A stretch of DNA of 64,000 bases from Bacillota bacterium (lineage in GTDB: Bacteria > Bacillota > Negativicutes > DSM-13327). The stretch lies in NCBI GenBank assembly GCA_017889585.1, contig JAGFZX010000017.1, positions 1-64,000 on the forward strand. The letters run 5' to 3'. Below the pieces are notes generated by a model. It saw only the letters and a program-made list of their open reading frames with translations, was not told the origin of the DNA and did not search any database. Of this stretch, positions 26,681 to 35,584 are shown piece by piece. The first letter of the stretch is position 1. Each line of letters opens with the position of its first letter. A program made the translations under genes and the position numbers.

Positions 26681-27829
26681 ATGAAAGAATATGTAAAAAT
26701 TCCAACGTTTTATATGCGTGGCGGTACAAGCAAAGGTGCGTACTTAATGCTTGAAGATTTACCGACAGATCTAGTACTTCGGGATAAAGTTGTTTTGAAT
26801 ATCTATGGTAGTCCTGATGCTAGACAAATCAATGGCATAGGTGGCGCTGATCCTCTGACTAGTAAAGTAGCGCTCATCGGACGATCCAATCGCGAAAATA
26901 TAGATGTAGAATATACTTTTGGCTATGTAGGAATTAAAGATGCAGTGGTGGATTATGAAGGCAACTGCGGTAACATGTCTGCTGGCGTCGGACCATTTGC
27001 CATCGAAAAGGGACTGGTTGCTGTAACTGAGCCCATTACCAAGGTGCGGATTTATAATACAAACACCAAGAAAGTAATCGAAGCTGAGATTCCAGTAAAA
27101 GATGGTGAAGTGGTAACTGAAGGGGATTATGCTATTGACGGTGTACCTGGTACAGGTGCGAAAATAGTTCTTAACTTTTTAAATTCGGGCGGATCCAAGA
27201 CTGGTAAGCTATTGCCTACTGGTAATGTAGTTGACGAGATTGTCCTTAAAGATGGTAAAAAAGTACGAGTAAGCCTAGTGGATGCAGCCAATCCGTCAGT
27301 TTTTGTCAAAGCTACAGATATTGGTCTTACTGGTATAGAACTGCCCAAAGATACTGAAACCAATCCAGAAATATTAGAGATCATGGAAGATATCCGGACA
27401 ACTGCAGCAGTTATGATGGGTTTGGCTCCTAGTAAAGATAAAGTAGGTCCTGCTGTTCCTAAAGTAGCTTTTGTTTCGGCACCGCAAGACTGTGTAACCA
27501 TCAATGGCGTTAAGGTTAAGGCAAGTGATATTGATTTGGTGGCTAGAACCAAAGCACTGGCGGTTATGCATAAGGCCTACGCTGTTACAGGTGGTATCTG
27601 TGTATCTACGGCAGCGCTGATTGAGGGAACAGTAGTCAATGAGATCGTTGGTGAACAGGCTAAGGCTAGCGGTACCGTTCGCCTCGGTCATCCTTCAGGT
27701 ATCCTGGATTTTGAGATTAATCTTGAAAAGAACGGGGAAAATTGGCATCTTGATAAGGCAGGAGTAAATCGTACGGCAAAACCAATTATGGATGGTCATG
27801 TATATGTTTCGCGCAAAGTTTTTGGCTAA
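26681..27829 (+). CDS. PrpF-family aconitate-type isomerase/tautomerase
   Basis: 382-aa member of the PrpF family (DapF-like fold), which isomerises double bonds in aconitate-type acids. Visible features are the N-terminal MRGGTSKGAY (residues 12-21), GGADPLTSKV (near 54-63), Cys96 in GNCGNMSAGVGPFA and a C-terminal RLGHPSG motif. PrpF proteins act on 2-methylaconitate, and the Shewanella protein was crystallised with trans-aconitate; other relatives are oxalomesaconate tautomerases. There are no methylcitrate-cycle genes (prpB, prpC) nearby, so conversion of trans- to cis-aconitate for the upstream aconitase is the more attractive idea. AAGGAGG precedes the ATG. Confidence 0.88.
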   Translation: MKEYVKIPTFYMRGGTSKGAYLMLEDLPTDLVLRDKVVLNIYGSPDARQINGIGGADPLTSKVALIGRSNRENIDVEYTFGYVGIKDAVVDYEGNCGNMSAGVGPFAIEKGLVAVTEPITKVRIYNTNTKKVIEAEIPVKDGEVVTEGDYAIDGVPGTGAKIVLNFLNSGGSKTGKLLPTGNVVDEIVLKDGKKVRVSLVDAANPSVFVKATDIGLTGIELPKDTETNPEILEIMEDIRTTAAVMMGLAPSKDKVGPAVPKVAFVSAPQDCVTINGVKVKASDIDLVARTKALAVMHKAYAVTGGICVSTAALIEGTVVNEIVGEQAKASGTVRLGHPSGILDFEINLEKNGENWHLDKAGVNRTAKPIMDGHVYVSRKVFG

Positions 27830-27841
27830 GAATTAATAAGT

Positions 27842-27882
27842 ATATCAATACGGGGTAACGCATCCCATATTGATACAAGTTT
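27842..27882 (+). terminator. Weak hairpin after the PrpF-type gene
   Basis: TATCAATA-C-GGG and CCC-A-TATTGATA form a stem with one mismatch, followed by CAAGTTT. The weak T-run suggests partial read-through into the carrier gene. The rest of the 281-nt gap to that gene shows nothing I can support. Confidence 0.4.
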
Positions 27883-28110
27883 ATGAGGCAGTATTTCATA
27901 AAAACACAGAAAACTATGGAATTTGGAGATGATTGGAGTATCTGTCTTTTCCGAATATATCTGGATTATAGAGGCCATGCCTGATCTTATAAGTCTCATT
28001 GCCATCTGTTTCCAAAGTGGGATTGTAATAAATCATGCCAAGAGTAGAAGTTAAAGACAATATTTCAGGTTAGTTACACGAGTAAAGTCAAAAAATGGGA
28101 GGAAAAATAA

Positions 28111-29517
28111 ATGAATCAAAAGCTTATAAAAGGATTGATTTGCTTAGGGGTTCCTGGGATCGTATTGCTATGTCCCACACCTGCTGGTTTGAAACTTTGG
28201 GCTTGGCAACTTTTTGCAGTCTATCTTGGTGCGGTGCTTGGACTCATTTTAAGACCTGTAAAAGAACCAATCGTTTTAATTACAGCCATGGGTGTGGTAT
28301 CTGTATGTTTTAACCAGACTAAAGTTGCTTTGGAAGCCTTTGGGGAAACAACACCATGGCTAGTGTTCACAGCATTTATTATTGGACAATGTTTTGTGGA
28401 GACAGGACTAGGGAATCGAATTGCTTATGTTTTAATCGATAATTTTGGCAAATCAAGTTTGCGCTTAGGGTATATAGCGGCTCTCTCTGACTTAATATTA
28501 TCGCCAGCTATACCTTCGAATACCGCCAGATCCGGAGGGCTTGTATATCCAATCTTTCAGAGCCTGGCACTCACTCTGGGTTCTCGCCCCGATGATGGGA
28601 GCGAGCGGCGAATCGGTTCGTATCTAATGGTCTTAATGTATCAGAACAGTTTAATAACTGGTACTATGTTTATCACAGCTGGCGCTATCATGCCACTCAT
28701 GATTAAACTGACAAATGACATTATGCATGCTGATATTTCCTGGATTCAGTGGGCAGTGGCCATGTCGGTTCCTGGACTCCTTTGTTTACTATTGGCGCCT
28801 TATATAGTTTACAAAATCTATCCACCTGAGCTTAAAGAGGTAGATAACAAAGCCATTGCCCAAGAAGGGTATAAAAAAATAGGACCTATGAGTCGACAAG
28901 AAAAAACATTAGCCGTGCTGTTTGTATGTGCCATCATTGGCTGGGCAACAGGCACGATTACCAAAATTGATTCAACTGCAGTAGCCTTAGCTTTACTGTC
29001 TTTAAGTTTACTAACTGGTGTTATTTCATGGGAAAAAGTATTAGCAAGCAAAAGCGCCTGGAGTACTTTTATCTGGTACGGCGGCATTATTTCTTTGGCG
29101 AATGGCCTAAATAAAGCTGGTTTCTTTGTTTGGTTAGGAAAAGTATTCTCACAGAATTTGAATTTTGCCGGAGTTGATAGCATTCTTATTCTCGGCGGGC
29201 TGATTTTTATAACGATTATTGTTCGCTATTTATTTGCATCAACGATTGCTTTTGTCGTCACTTTTATTCCTGTAATTTATACTATAGGAGCCGTTGCTAA
29301 TGTACCAGCTCTTCCACTGCTGCTGATGACAGCTGCTTCAGCCCAGATCGCTAGTTTAATGACTCACTATGGTAATGCTGTGGGTACAGTATTATATGGT
29401 GCAGGATATGTACCGCAGGGTACATGGTGGAAGATTGGACATATTGTAATGGCTGTTTCAATGACTATTTATTTTATCGTTGGTCTTTCGTGGTGGAAGT
29501 TTTTGGGGTTGTGGTAA
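28111..29517 (+). CDS. DASS-family di/tricarboxylate transporter
   Basis: Inner-membrane carrier of the divalent anion:Na+ symporter family (SLC13/CitT type), 468 aa with about 11-12 helices. The first helix-hairpin signature is IPSNTARSGG near residue 135, matching the SNT motif of VcINDY-type carriers. In the second hairpin (near 415) the usual Ser-Asn motif reads AQIASLMTHYGNAVG, so substrate binding may differ. GGGAGG precedes the ATG. By neighbourhood the substrate may be aconitate or citrate. It is about 40% shorter in loops than SLC13 animal proteins and normal for bacteria. Confidence 0.87.
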   Translation: MNQKLIKGLICLGVPGIVLLCPTPAGLKLWAWQLFAVYLGAVLGLILRPVKEPIVLITAMGVVSVCFNQTKVALEAFGETTPWLVFTAFIIGQCFVETGLGNRIAYVLIDNFGKSSLRLGYIAALSDLILSPAIPSNTARSGGLVYPIFQSLALTLGSRPDDGSERRIGSYLMVLMYQNSLITGTMFITAGAIMPLMIKLTNDIMHADISWIQWAVAMSVPGLLCLLLAPYIVYKIYPPELKEVDNKAIAQEGYKKIGPMSRQEKTLAVLFVCAIIGWATGTITKIDSTAVALALLSLSLLTGVISWEKVLASKSAWSTFIWYGGIISLANGLNKAGFFVWLGKVFSQNLNFAGVDSILILGGLIFITIIVRYLFASTIAFVVTFIPVIYTIGAVANVPALPLLLMTAASAQIASLMTHYGNAVGTVLYGAGYVPQGTWWKIGHIVMAVSMTIYFIVGLSWWKFLGLW

Positions 29518-29556
29518 TTTCCTAATAACAATATACAGCTTTTACAAATTAATTGA

Positions 29557-29605
29557 AAAAGATCAGCAACCGATTTCATGGGGAGATCGGTTGCTGATCC
29601 TTTTA
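29557..29605 (+). terminator. Terminator of the aconitase-prpF-DASS cluster
   Basis: GATCAGCAACCGAT and ATCGGTTGCTGATC pair around an 11-nt loop, followed by CTTTTA and preceded by AAAAA. Confidence 0.9.
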
Positions 29606-29742
29606 CGGAATCAGAAAGTATAAGTTTTTGGCTGTCATTGCGACGAGGTACGAGGAAGCAATCTCTGGACAAGTAGGGGATTGCTTCCTCGTACCTCGTC
29701 GCAATGACAAATAAAGGACGCGCTAGCGTTTTTCTTATAAGG
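29604..29742 (+). repeat. Composite repeat A head plus repeat B, copy 3, with perfect long arms
   Basis: Arms at 29635-29663 and 29679-29707 are perfect 29-bp inverted repeats (TCATTGCGACGAGG... / ...CCTCGTCGCAATGA) around a 15-nt loop. The loop reads CTGGACAAGTAGGG, the reverse complement of the CCCTACTTGTTCAG-type centre in copies 1 and 2, while the flanking tail (GGACGCGCTAGCG) keeps the same orientation. Confidence 0.85.
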
Positions 29743-29763
29743 GATTGACTTACTCGTGCAATA

Positions 29764-30699
29764 TCATATAAATGTCATATAAATAGGAATGGCAAGTATG
29801 GCAAAGAGCGTGCTAATGGTTACTAGCACTGCAGCATATTCTGCATCGGCCTGATAAAATTTAGCAAGTATCGTTGTTTGAGTCATAGCAGGTAATGCAG
29901 CTTGGATAACAAAAACTTTTTTCATCAAATCGGGGATTGGGATAACCGATGCGACTAACAATACTGCAATTGGAGAGATAATAAATCTTCCGACTAATAC
30001 TGCAACAACATCTTTGCTGAATTTGATTGTATTTAATTTGACGCCGAATATTGTAATTCCGATGAAGAGCATGGATAAAGGAGTTGTCATGTTACCTAAA
30101 TATTTGCAAGTATTCATCACGAAATTGGGTAAAGAAATTTCTAAGAGGATAAGCACTACTGCCAATGTAAAGCCCATAAATGGTGGTGAAAATACTCTTC
30201 TGATTGTATCGAGACTAATTATTTTGGCGGGAACAGTCTTCCCATCTAAGCTAATGGAGTAGTTTCCAATTGTCCAAAAAAGAAAGGCATTGGCAAGAAA
30301 ATATACGAGGACATAGGGTGTGCTGCTTTCGCCAAATAGGGCGAGGTTTACGGGAACTCCTACAAACAGGGAGCTTGAACAGAAAAATGCTGATCGAAAA
30401 GTACCTTGCCTGTTTGGGGCTAACTTAAGAAATTTAGAGATCATAAAAGCGACAATAAAGCTAATAATCATTGATAAAATCGGAACGACGACTCCACCGA
30501 ACAGGATTAAAAAATGTTCCTTATTAAAGGTATTAAGTAAGTTCCAAACCATGTAAGTCGGCAAGGAAATATAGGTAACTAATCTAGGAAGTAGCTTTGC
30601 GTTTTCTAGGGTAAACCACCCTTTGCCAGTGAGAATGTACCCTAAGGAAACCATTATGATAATACTCATTAACCCTTCAATTGCATGTAAAAATACCAT
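29764..30699 (-). CDS. AEC-family (auxin efflux carrier/malate permease type) transporter
   Basis: 311 aa, ten helices in two five-helix bundles (SIIIMVSLGYILTGKGWF at the start; FVIQAALPAMTQTTILAKFY in the second half). Bacterial AEC proteins transport malate, malonate or similar small carboxylates. AAGGAGG precedes the ATG chosen; the longer frame starts at an ATG seven codons upstream without a site. It is divergent from a LysR gene with a 166-nt gap, so it is probably controlled by that regulator. Confidence 0.85.
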   Translation of the reverse strand: MVFLHAIEGLMSIIIMVSLGYILTGKGWFTLENAKLLPRLVTYISLPTYMVWNLLNTFNKEHFLILFGGVVVPILSMIISFIVAFMISKFLKLAPNRQGTFRSAFFCSSSLFVGVPVNLALFGESSTPYVLVYFLANAFLFWTIGNYSISLDGKTVPAKIISLDTIRRVFSPPFMGFTLAVVLILLEISLPNFVMNTCKYLGNMTTPLSMLFIGITIFGVKLNTIKFSKDVVAVLVGRFIISPIAVLLVASVIPIPDLMKKVFVIQAALPAMTQTTILAKFYQADAEYAAVLVTISTLFAILAIPIYMTFI

Positions 30700-30865
30700 G
30701 TTTGCCTCCTTGTATTTCATGAATAGTTAACAAAATTTAATGCTTATATCTTTGACGATACTTGGGCTTTCATATATCATTATAACAAAGTATATAATAT
30801 ATAAAAAATACTGAAAAAGTTCTTCACGTATACTAAAAAAGTATGGCAAAAGGGTGGGCATTTCT

Positions 30866-31741
30866 ATGGATATTAAACAACTCAGGTATTTTCATGCCAT
30901 CGCTGAAGAGGGGCAAATTACAAGGGCTGCCAAACGGCTACATATGGCTCAGCCTCCATTGAGCCAACAACTTAAATTATTAGAAGAAGAATTAGGCGTA
31001 AAATTAGTAGAACGAGAGAGACGGGGAATTATATTAACTGGCGCAGGTCATTTGCTTTATAAACGGGCAGAACATATACTTGAGTTAATGCATACGACTA
31101 CGAAAGAGTTAAAGGAGCTAGACGAAGGATATGCGGGAAGTCTCTCTGTTGGTGCTGTTGCATCCTCTGGGACAACTTTCTTACCGTTCAAATTGGTCAA
31201 CTTTCATAAAAAATATCCCAAAGTTAATTTTCAGCTATGGGAAGGTGACACCAACAGAATTTTAGATTTATTGAATACTGGTATCATTGAAATAGGTATT
31301 GTACGATCCATTTTTGATTCAGAGCTTTACCACTCAGTTAGTCTACCAAATGAGCCCATGGTAGTTGCCATGGGGAGAGAATGGTGCTGTGGAGAACAGA
31401 CTGGGCAGATCGATATGACAGAACTTGCTGGTAAGCCTTTGTTGCTACATCGGAGTAATGAAGTTATGATGATAGAGTGCTGCCGAAAAAATGGCTTTGA
31501 GCCCCAAATTCTGTGTCAGGGGGATGATGTTAGATCCTTACTCGTATGGGCCGATGCAGGACTGGGCCTAGCTATTGTGCCGAAATCTGCAGTAGGCCTA
31601 GTGCCAAGCAATAAGTTAGCATACAAAGAAATTATTGAATCCTCCCTAGAAATAAGAAAAGCAATTATTTGGCTGAAAAATCGCTACCTATCAGCAATTA
31701 CCAGAAATTTTCTAGAGATGATACTTTCAGACTTATCCTAA
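30866..31741 (+). CDS. LysR-family transcriptional regulator
   Basis: 291 aa, begins MDIKQLRYFHAIAEEGQ with the helix-turn-helix ITRAAKRLHMAQPPLSQQ (residues 18-35). The effector domain has ERRGIILTGAGHLLYKRAE at its linker. AGGGTGGG precedes the ATG, which lies four codons inside a GTG-initiated frame. It probably regulates the divergent AEC carrier gene. Confidence 0.88.
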   Translation: MDIKQLRYFHAIAEEGQITRAAKRLHMAQPPLSQQLKLLEEELGVKLVERERRGIILTGAGHLLYKRAEHILELMHTTTKELKELDEGYAGSLSVGAVASSGTTFLPFKLVNFHKKYPKVNFQLWEGDTNRILDLLNTGIIEIGIVRSIFDSELYHSVSLPNEPMVVAMGREWCCGEQTGQIDMTELAGKPLLLHRSNEVMMIECCRKNGFEPQILCQGDDVRSLLVWADAGLGLAIVPKSAVGLVPSNKLAYKEIIESSLEIRKAIIWLKNRYLSAITRNFLEMILSDLS

Positions 31742-31818
31742 GAAATTTTCATTACAGAACAACTGATATCATGAAGATATAAGGAGATTGGTTTTAATTA
31801 CTATTAGCTCATCGATGA

Positions 31819-31989
31819 TCTTTAGGGAATGATACGGAAAGACAGGAGAATACGGCTGAGACTCTCACAATATCAGCCGTAAGTGAAGAGCAATCGGCTT
31901 CTATGCAGGAAGTTGCTTCTGCCAGTCAAGTATTGGCGAAGATTACCGGATTTAATTATAAAAATATAAAGTATAGGAATAATTTTTGA
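31819..31989 (+). pseudogene. Remnant of a methyl-accepting chemotaxis protein
   Basis: The frame reads NTAETLTISAVSEEQSASM followed by QEVASASQVLAK, which is the conserved C-terminal helix of a chemoreceptor signalling domain, then degenerates into unrelated sequence and a TGA. Upstream the frame closes at once with a TGA, so more than 500 residues are missing. It sits in the 460-nt gap after the LysR gene. Confidence 0.75.
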
Positions 31990-32028
31990 ATTTAAGTACG
32001 CAGCTTGAGAGTAACCAATAAAATTACG

Positions 32029-32073
32029 AAACGCCAGCACGGAGTTTGCTCTCCGTTGCTGGCGTTTTCTTTA
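32029..32073 (+). terminator. Hairpin with T-run after the chemoreceptor remnant
   Basis: AACGCCAGCACGGAG pairs with CTCCGTTGCTGGCGTT and is followed by TTCTTTA. It is probably the surviving terminator of the lost chemoreceptor gene. Confidence 0.75.
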
Positions 32074-32147
32074 CGGAATCAGAAATTATAACAATTTCCG
32101 ATTCCAAGTAAGGGCAACTAAGGCTTGGCGCAAGCCAAGTTTTCTTT
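32073..32147 (+). repeat. Dispersed repeat A, copy 3
   Basis: ACGGAATCAGAAATTATA, then CCGATTCCAAGTAAGGG, CAACTAAGGCTTGGCGC, AAGCCAAGTTTTCTTTA. Shorter than copies 1 and 2 because the spacer before the hairpin is missing. Confidence 0.8.
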
Positions 32148-32201
32148 ATGTTTATGGAGAGTAAATTGTGGAAATAATAGGTGATAGTTGGAGGTAATGC
32201 A

Positions 32202-32459
32202 ATGAAAAAAACTTTTACAAATCTAGCTATTATTGCTGGAATTTTATTTTCGATTTATAGTACTACTTACGCAAGTTGGGGCTGGGAGAGTACTGATGAT
32301 CCTACGCCTTATTATCATCAAGAATGGGGGAAATGGTATAATTACGAGGATGCTAAGGTGTTCATGGTTCAAATAGACGATAAGACATATAAATATGTAT
32401 TTGATTACAATGGCAAATTTATCGGTGGTTGGATCACATATATGCCTATGAGGTTGTAG
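32202..32459 (+). CDS. Small secreted protein of unknown function
   Basis: 85 aa with a Sec signal peptide ([20 protein letters not shown], cleavage probably after TTYA), leaving an acidic, aromatic-rich mature chain of about 57 residues ([34 protein letters not shown]). GGAGG precedes the ATG, six codons inside a longer frame. No family was recognised. It is followed by its own small terminator, so it is probably a separate unit from pgm. Confidence 0.65.
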   Translation: MKKTFTNLAIIAGILFSIYSTTYASWGWESTDDPTPYYHQEWGKWYNYEDAKVFMVQIDDKTYKYVFDYNGKFIGGWITYMPMRL

Positions 32460-32467
32460 TTACAAAA

Positions 32468-32500
32468 TCCTGTAAGATAAAGATACTTGCAGGACTTTTT
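32468..32500 (+). terminator. Terminator after the small secreted protein gene
   Basis: TCCTGTAAG and CTTGCAGGA pair around ATAAAGATA and run into CTTTTTC. Confidence 0.7.
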
Positions 32501-32578
32501 CATTTTAATGATAAATATAATGATGTAGTATATTCAAAATCCGTTCCCTGTCCTTGGGAATTAATTTGGAGGTTGTCT

Positions 32579-34231
32579 ATGTCGATTCATTTATTAGCAG
32601 GTAAGAAAGCTCCCAAGTCTATTTTGGTCAATATTCCCCGCCTGATTAGTGCCTACTATGTCAATCATCCTGATAGTAACGAGCCAACGCAAAAAGTTGT
32701 CTTCGGCACATCTGGTCATCGTGGCAATTCCCTAAAATATAGTTTTAATGAGGATCATATTCATGCTATTACCCAGGGGATTTGCGATTACCGTAAAGCA
32801 CAAGGGATAAATGGTCCATTGTTTATTGGCTTTGACACTCATGCTCTCTCTGAGCCAGCGTTTATCTCAGCAGTGGAAGTGCTTGCTGCGAACGGTGTGG
32901 AAACTCTGATTGCTAAAGATATGAACTATACTCCCACGCCAGGTATATCTCATGCTATTTTGAGTTATAACAAGGGCCGTCAGCAAGGCCTCGCTGACGG
33001 CATTGTGATTACACCTTCACATAACCCGCCTGATAACGGTGGCATCAAGTATAACCCACCAAATGGCGGACCGGCGGATACTGATATTACCAAGTGGATT
33101 GCTGGCATTGCCAATGAATTATTAAAGAATGGCAATAAAGCAGTAAAACGTTTACCTTATGAAAAGGCGATTAAAGCTAATAATGTCCGGGAATTTGATT
33201 TTATATTGCCTTATGTTAATGATCTGAACAATATCATTGATATGGATGCCATAAAATCTGCAGGTCTTAAACTCGGCGCAGATGCTTTAGGGGGCGCAGG
33301 TCTAGGCTACTGGCTACCCATCGCTGAAAAATATGGTCTTACTATTGATCTGTTAAATGGTCATCCGGATCCGACGTTTAGTTTTATGAATGTAGATGGG
33401 GATGGGAAAATACGTATGGATTGCTCCTCGCCCTACGCTATGGCTGGACTTATTGAACTTAAAGATAAATATGATCTTGCTTTTGGTAATGATGCAGATT
33501 TTGATCGGCATGGTATTGTTACGCCGAGCACTGGACTCTTAAATCCTAATCATTATTTGTCTGTTGCTATTTCTTATTTATTTCAAGACCGCACAGGGTG
33601 GCGTGCTGATGCTGCTATTGGTAAGACTTTGGTAAGTTCATCCATGATTGATCGTGTTGCGGTAAGCCTTGGAAAAAGACTTGCTGAGGTTCCAGTAGGT
33701 TTCAAATGGTTTGTAGATGGATTAGTGGATGGTTCCTTCGGTTTTGGCGGTGAAGAGAGTGCAGGTGCATCCTTTCTCAAAAAGGACGGCACAGTCTGGA
33801 CAACAGATAAAGATGGTATCATTCTATGTTTACTTGCTGCAGAAATCACAGCTAAAACTGGGCGGGATCCTGGTGAGCTTTATCAAGATTTAACAGCAAA
33901 ATTCGGTACACCAGTATATTCACGTATGGATGCAGTTGCCAGCTTAGAGCAGAAAGCTGTATTGTCTAAACTTTCACCAGACCAGGTAACAGCAGATGTT
34001 CTTGCTGATGAAAAAATTACCGCTAAACTTACCAAGGCACCAAGTAACAATGCAGATATTGGTGGTCTAAAGGTCTGCACTGAGAATGGTTGGTTTGCGG
34101 CTCGTCCTTCTGGTACAGAGGATGTTTATAAAATATATGCAGAAAGTTTTAAAGGCGCAGCCCATCTTCAACAGATTCAGGAAGAGGCTAAACAAATAGT
34201 TAATGATACCTTTCAAACTGCTGGAGTGTAG
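32579..34231 (+). CDS. pgm: Phosphoglucomutase (alpha-D-glucose phosphate-specific)
   Basis: Interconverts glucose 1-phosphate and glucose 6-phosphate. Motifs in order are [10 protein letters not shown] (near residue 42), the phosphoserine loop [11 protein letters not shown] (near 145), metal-binding [10 protein letters not shown] (near 305), the sugar-specificity region [10 protein letters not shown] (near 390) and the phosphate-binding [10 protein letters not shown] (near 510). At 550 aa it matches the E. coli Pgm class. The start with GGAGG upstream is 50 codons inside a longer frame with no ribosome binding site. The phosphatase gene follows after 20 nt and may be co-transcribed. Confidence 0.95.
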   Translation: MSIHLLAGKKAPKSILVNIPRLISAYYVNHPDSNEPTQKVVFGTSGHRGNSLKYSFNEDHIHAITQGICDYRKAQGINGPLFIGFDTHALSEPAFISAVEVLAANGVETLIAKDMNYTPTPGISHAILSYNKGRQQGLADGIVITPSHNPPDNGGIKYNPPNGGPADTDITKWIAGIANELLKNGNKAVKRLPYEKAIKANNVREFDFILPYVNDLNNIIDMDAIKSAGLKLGADALGGAGLGYWLPIAEKYGLTIDLLNGHPDPTFSFMNVDGDGKIRMDCSSPYAMAGLIELKDKYDLAFGNDADFDRHGIVTPSTGLLNPNHYLSVAISYLFQDRTGWRADAAIGKTLVSSSMIDRVAVSLGKRLAEVPVGFKWFVDGLVDGSFGFGGEESAGASFLKKDGTVWTTDKDGIILCLLAAEITAKTGRDPGELYQDLTAKFGTPVYSRMDAVASLEQKAVLSKLSPDQVTADVLADEKITAKLTKAPSNNADIGGLKVCTENGWFAARPSGTEDVYKIYAESFKGAAHLQQIQEEAKQIVNDTFQTAGV

Positions 34232-34251
34232 TAAAACAGGGAGGAAGTAGT

Positions 34252-35538
34252 TTGCTAAAGAAAAAGACGGTTGTGTATAGTTTATTTATGGTCATTATGG
34301 TTGTTGCCCTGTCGATGTTTTTTTCATCAGTCCTTCCTTCAACAGTTCCGGTGGGGGGGATTGCTACTGCTGCCGAGCATATTACATTGACTTGGGCAGC
34401 AGATCCGCAGACGACCCAGACCATCACTTGGCAGACAGAAGTTACTAATGGGCTAGGGCGAGTGCAATACGCCCCGGCGGTAGAGGCTAAATCCTTTCCC
34501 CATAATGCTAGAAGTCTTAGCGCTGGTGTGGAAGAGTTAGCTACAAATTGGGGGAATGTGAGTATTCATTCTGTGACCCTGACTGGTCTTAAACCGGGTA
34601 CAACCTATATTTATCGAGTAGGAGAAGAAAAAGGTTGGAGTGACCTACGCACTTTTACCACTGCTTCTACTCATGTTTCCAAGTTCAAATTTTTGGTATT
34701 CGGCGATTCTCAGAGTAATAACTATAATGTATGGCGTTCCACACTCCATCGAGCATATCAGACCAATCCTGAGGCTGTTTTTTTCACCAACATAGGGGAT
34801 CTGGTAGATAGGGGTCAGGATTATGCCCAATGGAAGGCGTGGTTTGATGCTGCCCAAGGGGTTATGGACATTATTCCTGTGATGCCAGTAACAGGAAACC
34901 ATGAGTCCTATACACCTGAAGGACGTTTTTCCATGCCGATATTCTTTAGTGCCCAGTTAAAGTTACCCCTTAATGGTCCAGAGGGACTTAAGGGACAAGT
35001 CTATTCTTTTGATTATGGGGACGTACATTTTAGTATGTTGGATAGCCAAGAAGGGGAAGAAAGGCGGTTTGTACCTGCCATGTTAGATAAACAAGAAGCA
35101 TGGTTAGAGAATGATTTAAGGGCAACTAATAAAAAATGGAAAATAGTCTGTTTCCATCGTCCTCCTTATAATAATAAGGAGAAGGAAACTAATCAAAATA
35201 TTCGAAAGGCTTTTGTACCTGTTTTCGATAAATATCATGTAGACGTGGTTTTTACTGGTCACGATCATGTTTATGCCCGCACATATCCCCTTTACGGTGA
35301 CGAAGTGGTGGACAGTCCGGGCAAAGGTACGATATATGTTGCCACAGGTCGGAGTGGTACTAAATCCTATCGAGATAGTTTAGCTAAAGATCGAAACATA
35401 TTTTTTTATAATCCCCTTGATGAACCGAACTATGTTACTGTGGAAGTGAGTGGCAACAGCCTGACGGTGAAAGCTTTCAAGCAAAGCGGTATTCTGATCG
35501 ATAATTGGATGATCGACAAGGCGGCTGGAGGCAAGTAA
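34252..35538 (+). CDS. Exported purple-acid-phosphatase-like metallophosphoesterase
   Basis: 428 aa. An N-terminal signal or anchor (residues 5-26) is followed by a fibronectin-III-like domain (ITLTWAADPQTTQTITWQ; LKPGTTYIYRVG; residues 42-137) and a metallophosphatase domain with GDSQ (151), NIGDLVDRG (near 186), TGNHES (near 222), FHRPPYN and TGHDHVYAR. All metal ligands expected for the family are present. The start codon is TTG, supported by GGGAGG 7-8 nt upstream. It should act outside the cytoplasmic membrane, releasing phosphate from esters. A terminator follows. Confidence 0.88.
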   Translation: MLKKKTVVYSLFMVIMVVALSMFFSSVLPSTVPVGGIATAAEHITLTWAADPQTTQTITWQTEVTNGLGRVQYAPAVEAKSFPHNARSLSAGVEELATNWGNVSIHSVTLTGLKPGTTYIYRVGEEKGWSDLRTFTTASTHVSKFKFLVFGDSQSNNYNVWRSTLHRAYQTNPEAVFFTNIGDLVDRGQDYAQWKAWFDAAQGVMDIIPVMPVTGNHESYTPEGRFSMPIFFSAQLKLPLNGPEGLKGQVYSFDYGDVHFSMLDSQEGEERRFVPAMLDKQEAWLENDLRATNKKWKIVCFHRPPYNNKEKETNQNIRKAFVPVFDKYHVDVVFTGHDHVYARTYPLYGDEVVDSPGKGTIYVATGRSGTKSYRDSLAKDRNIFFYNPLDEPNYVTVEVSGNSLTVKAFKQSGILIDNWMIDKAAGGK

Positions 35539-35547
35539 ATATATATA

Positions 35548-35580
35548 TAAAACCCCCCTGTCAATGACAGGAGGGTTTGT
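35548..35580. terminator. Terminator between the phosphatase and zinc-ribbon genes
   Basis: ACCCCCCTGTC-AAT-GACAGGAGGGTTT stem-loop. It is followed by TTGTA on the plus strand and by TTTTATATAT on the minus strand, so it can serve both convergent genes. Confidence 0.8.
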
Positions 35581-35584
35581 ACAA

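Noticed and set aside
29635-29707. Ordinary intrinsic terminator of the DASS gene
   Set aside because: A separate strong terminator precedes it, the loop is 15 nt and there is no direct T-run; it belongs to repeat B.
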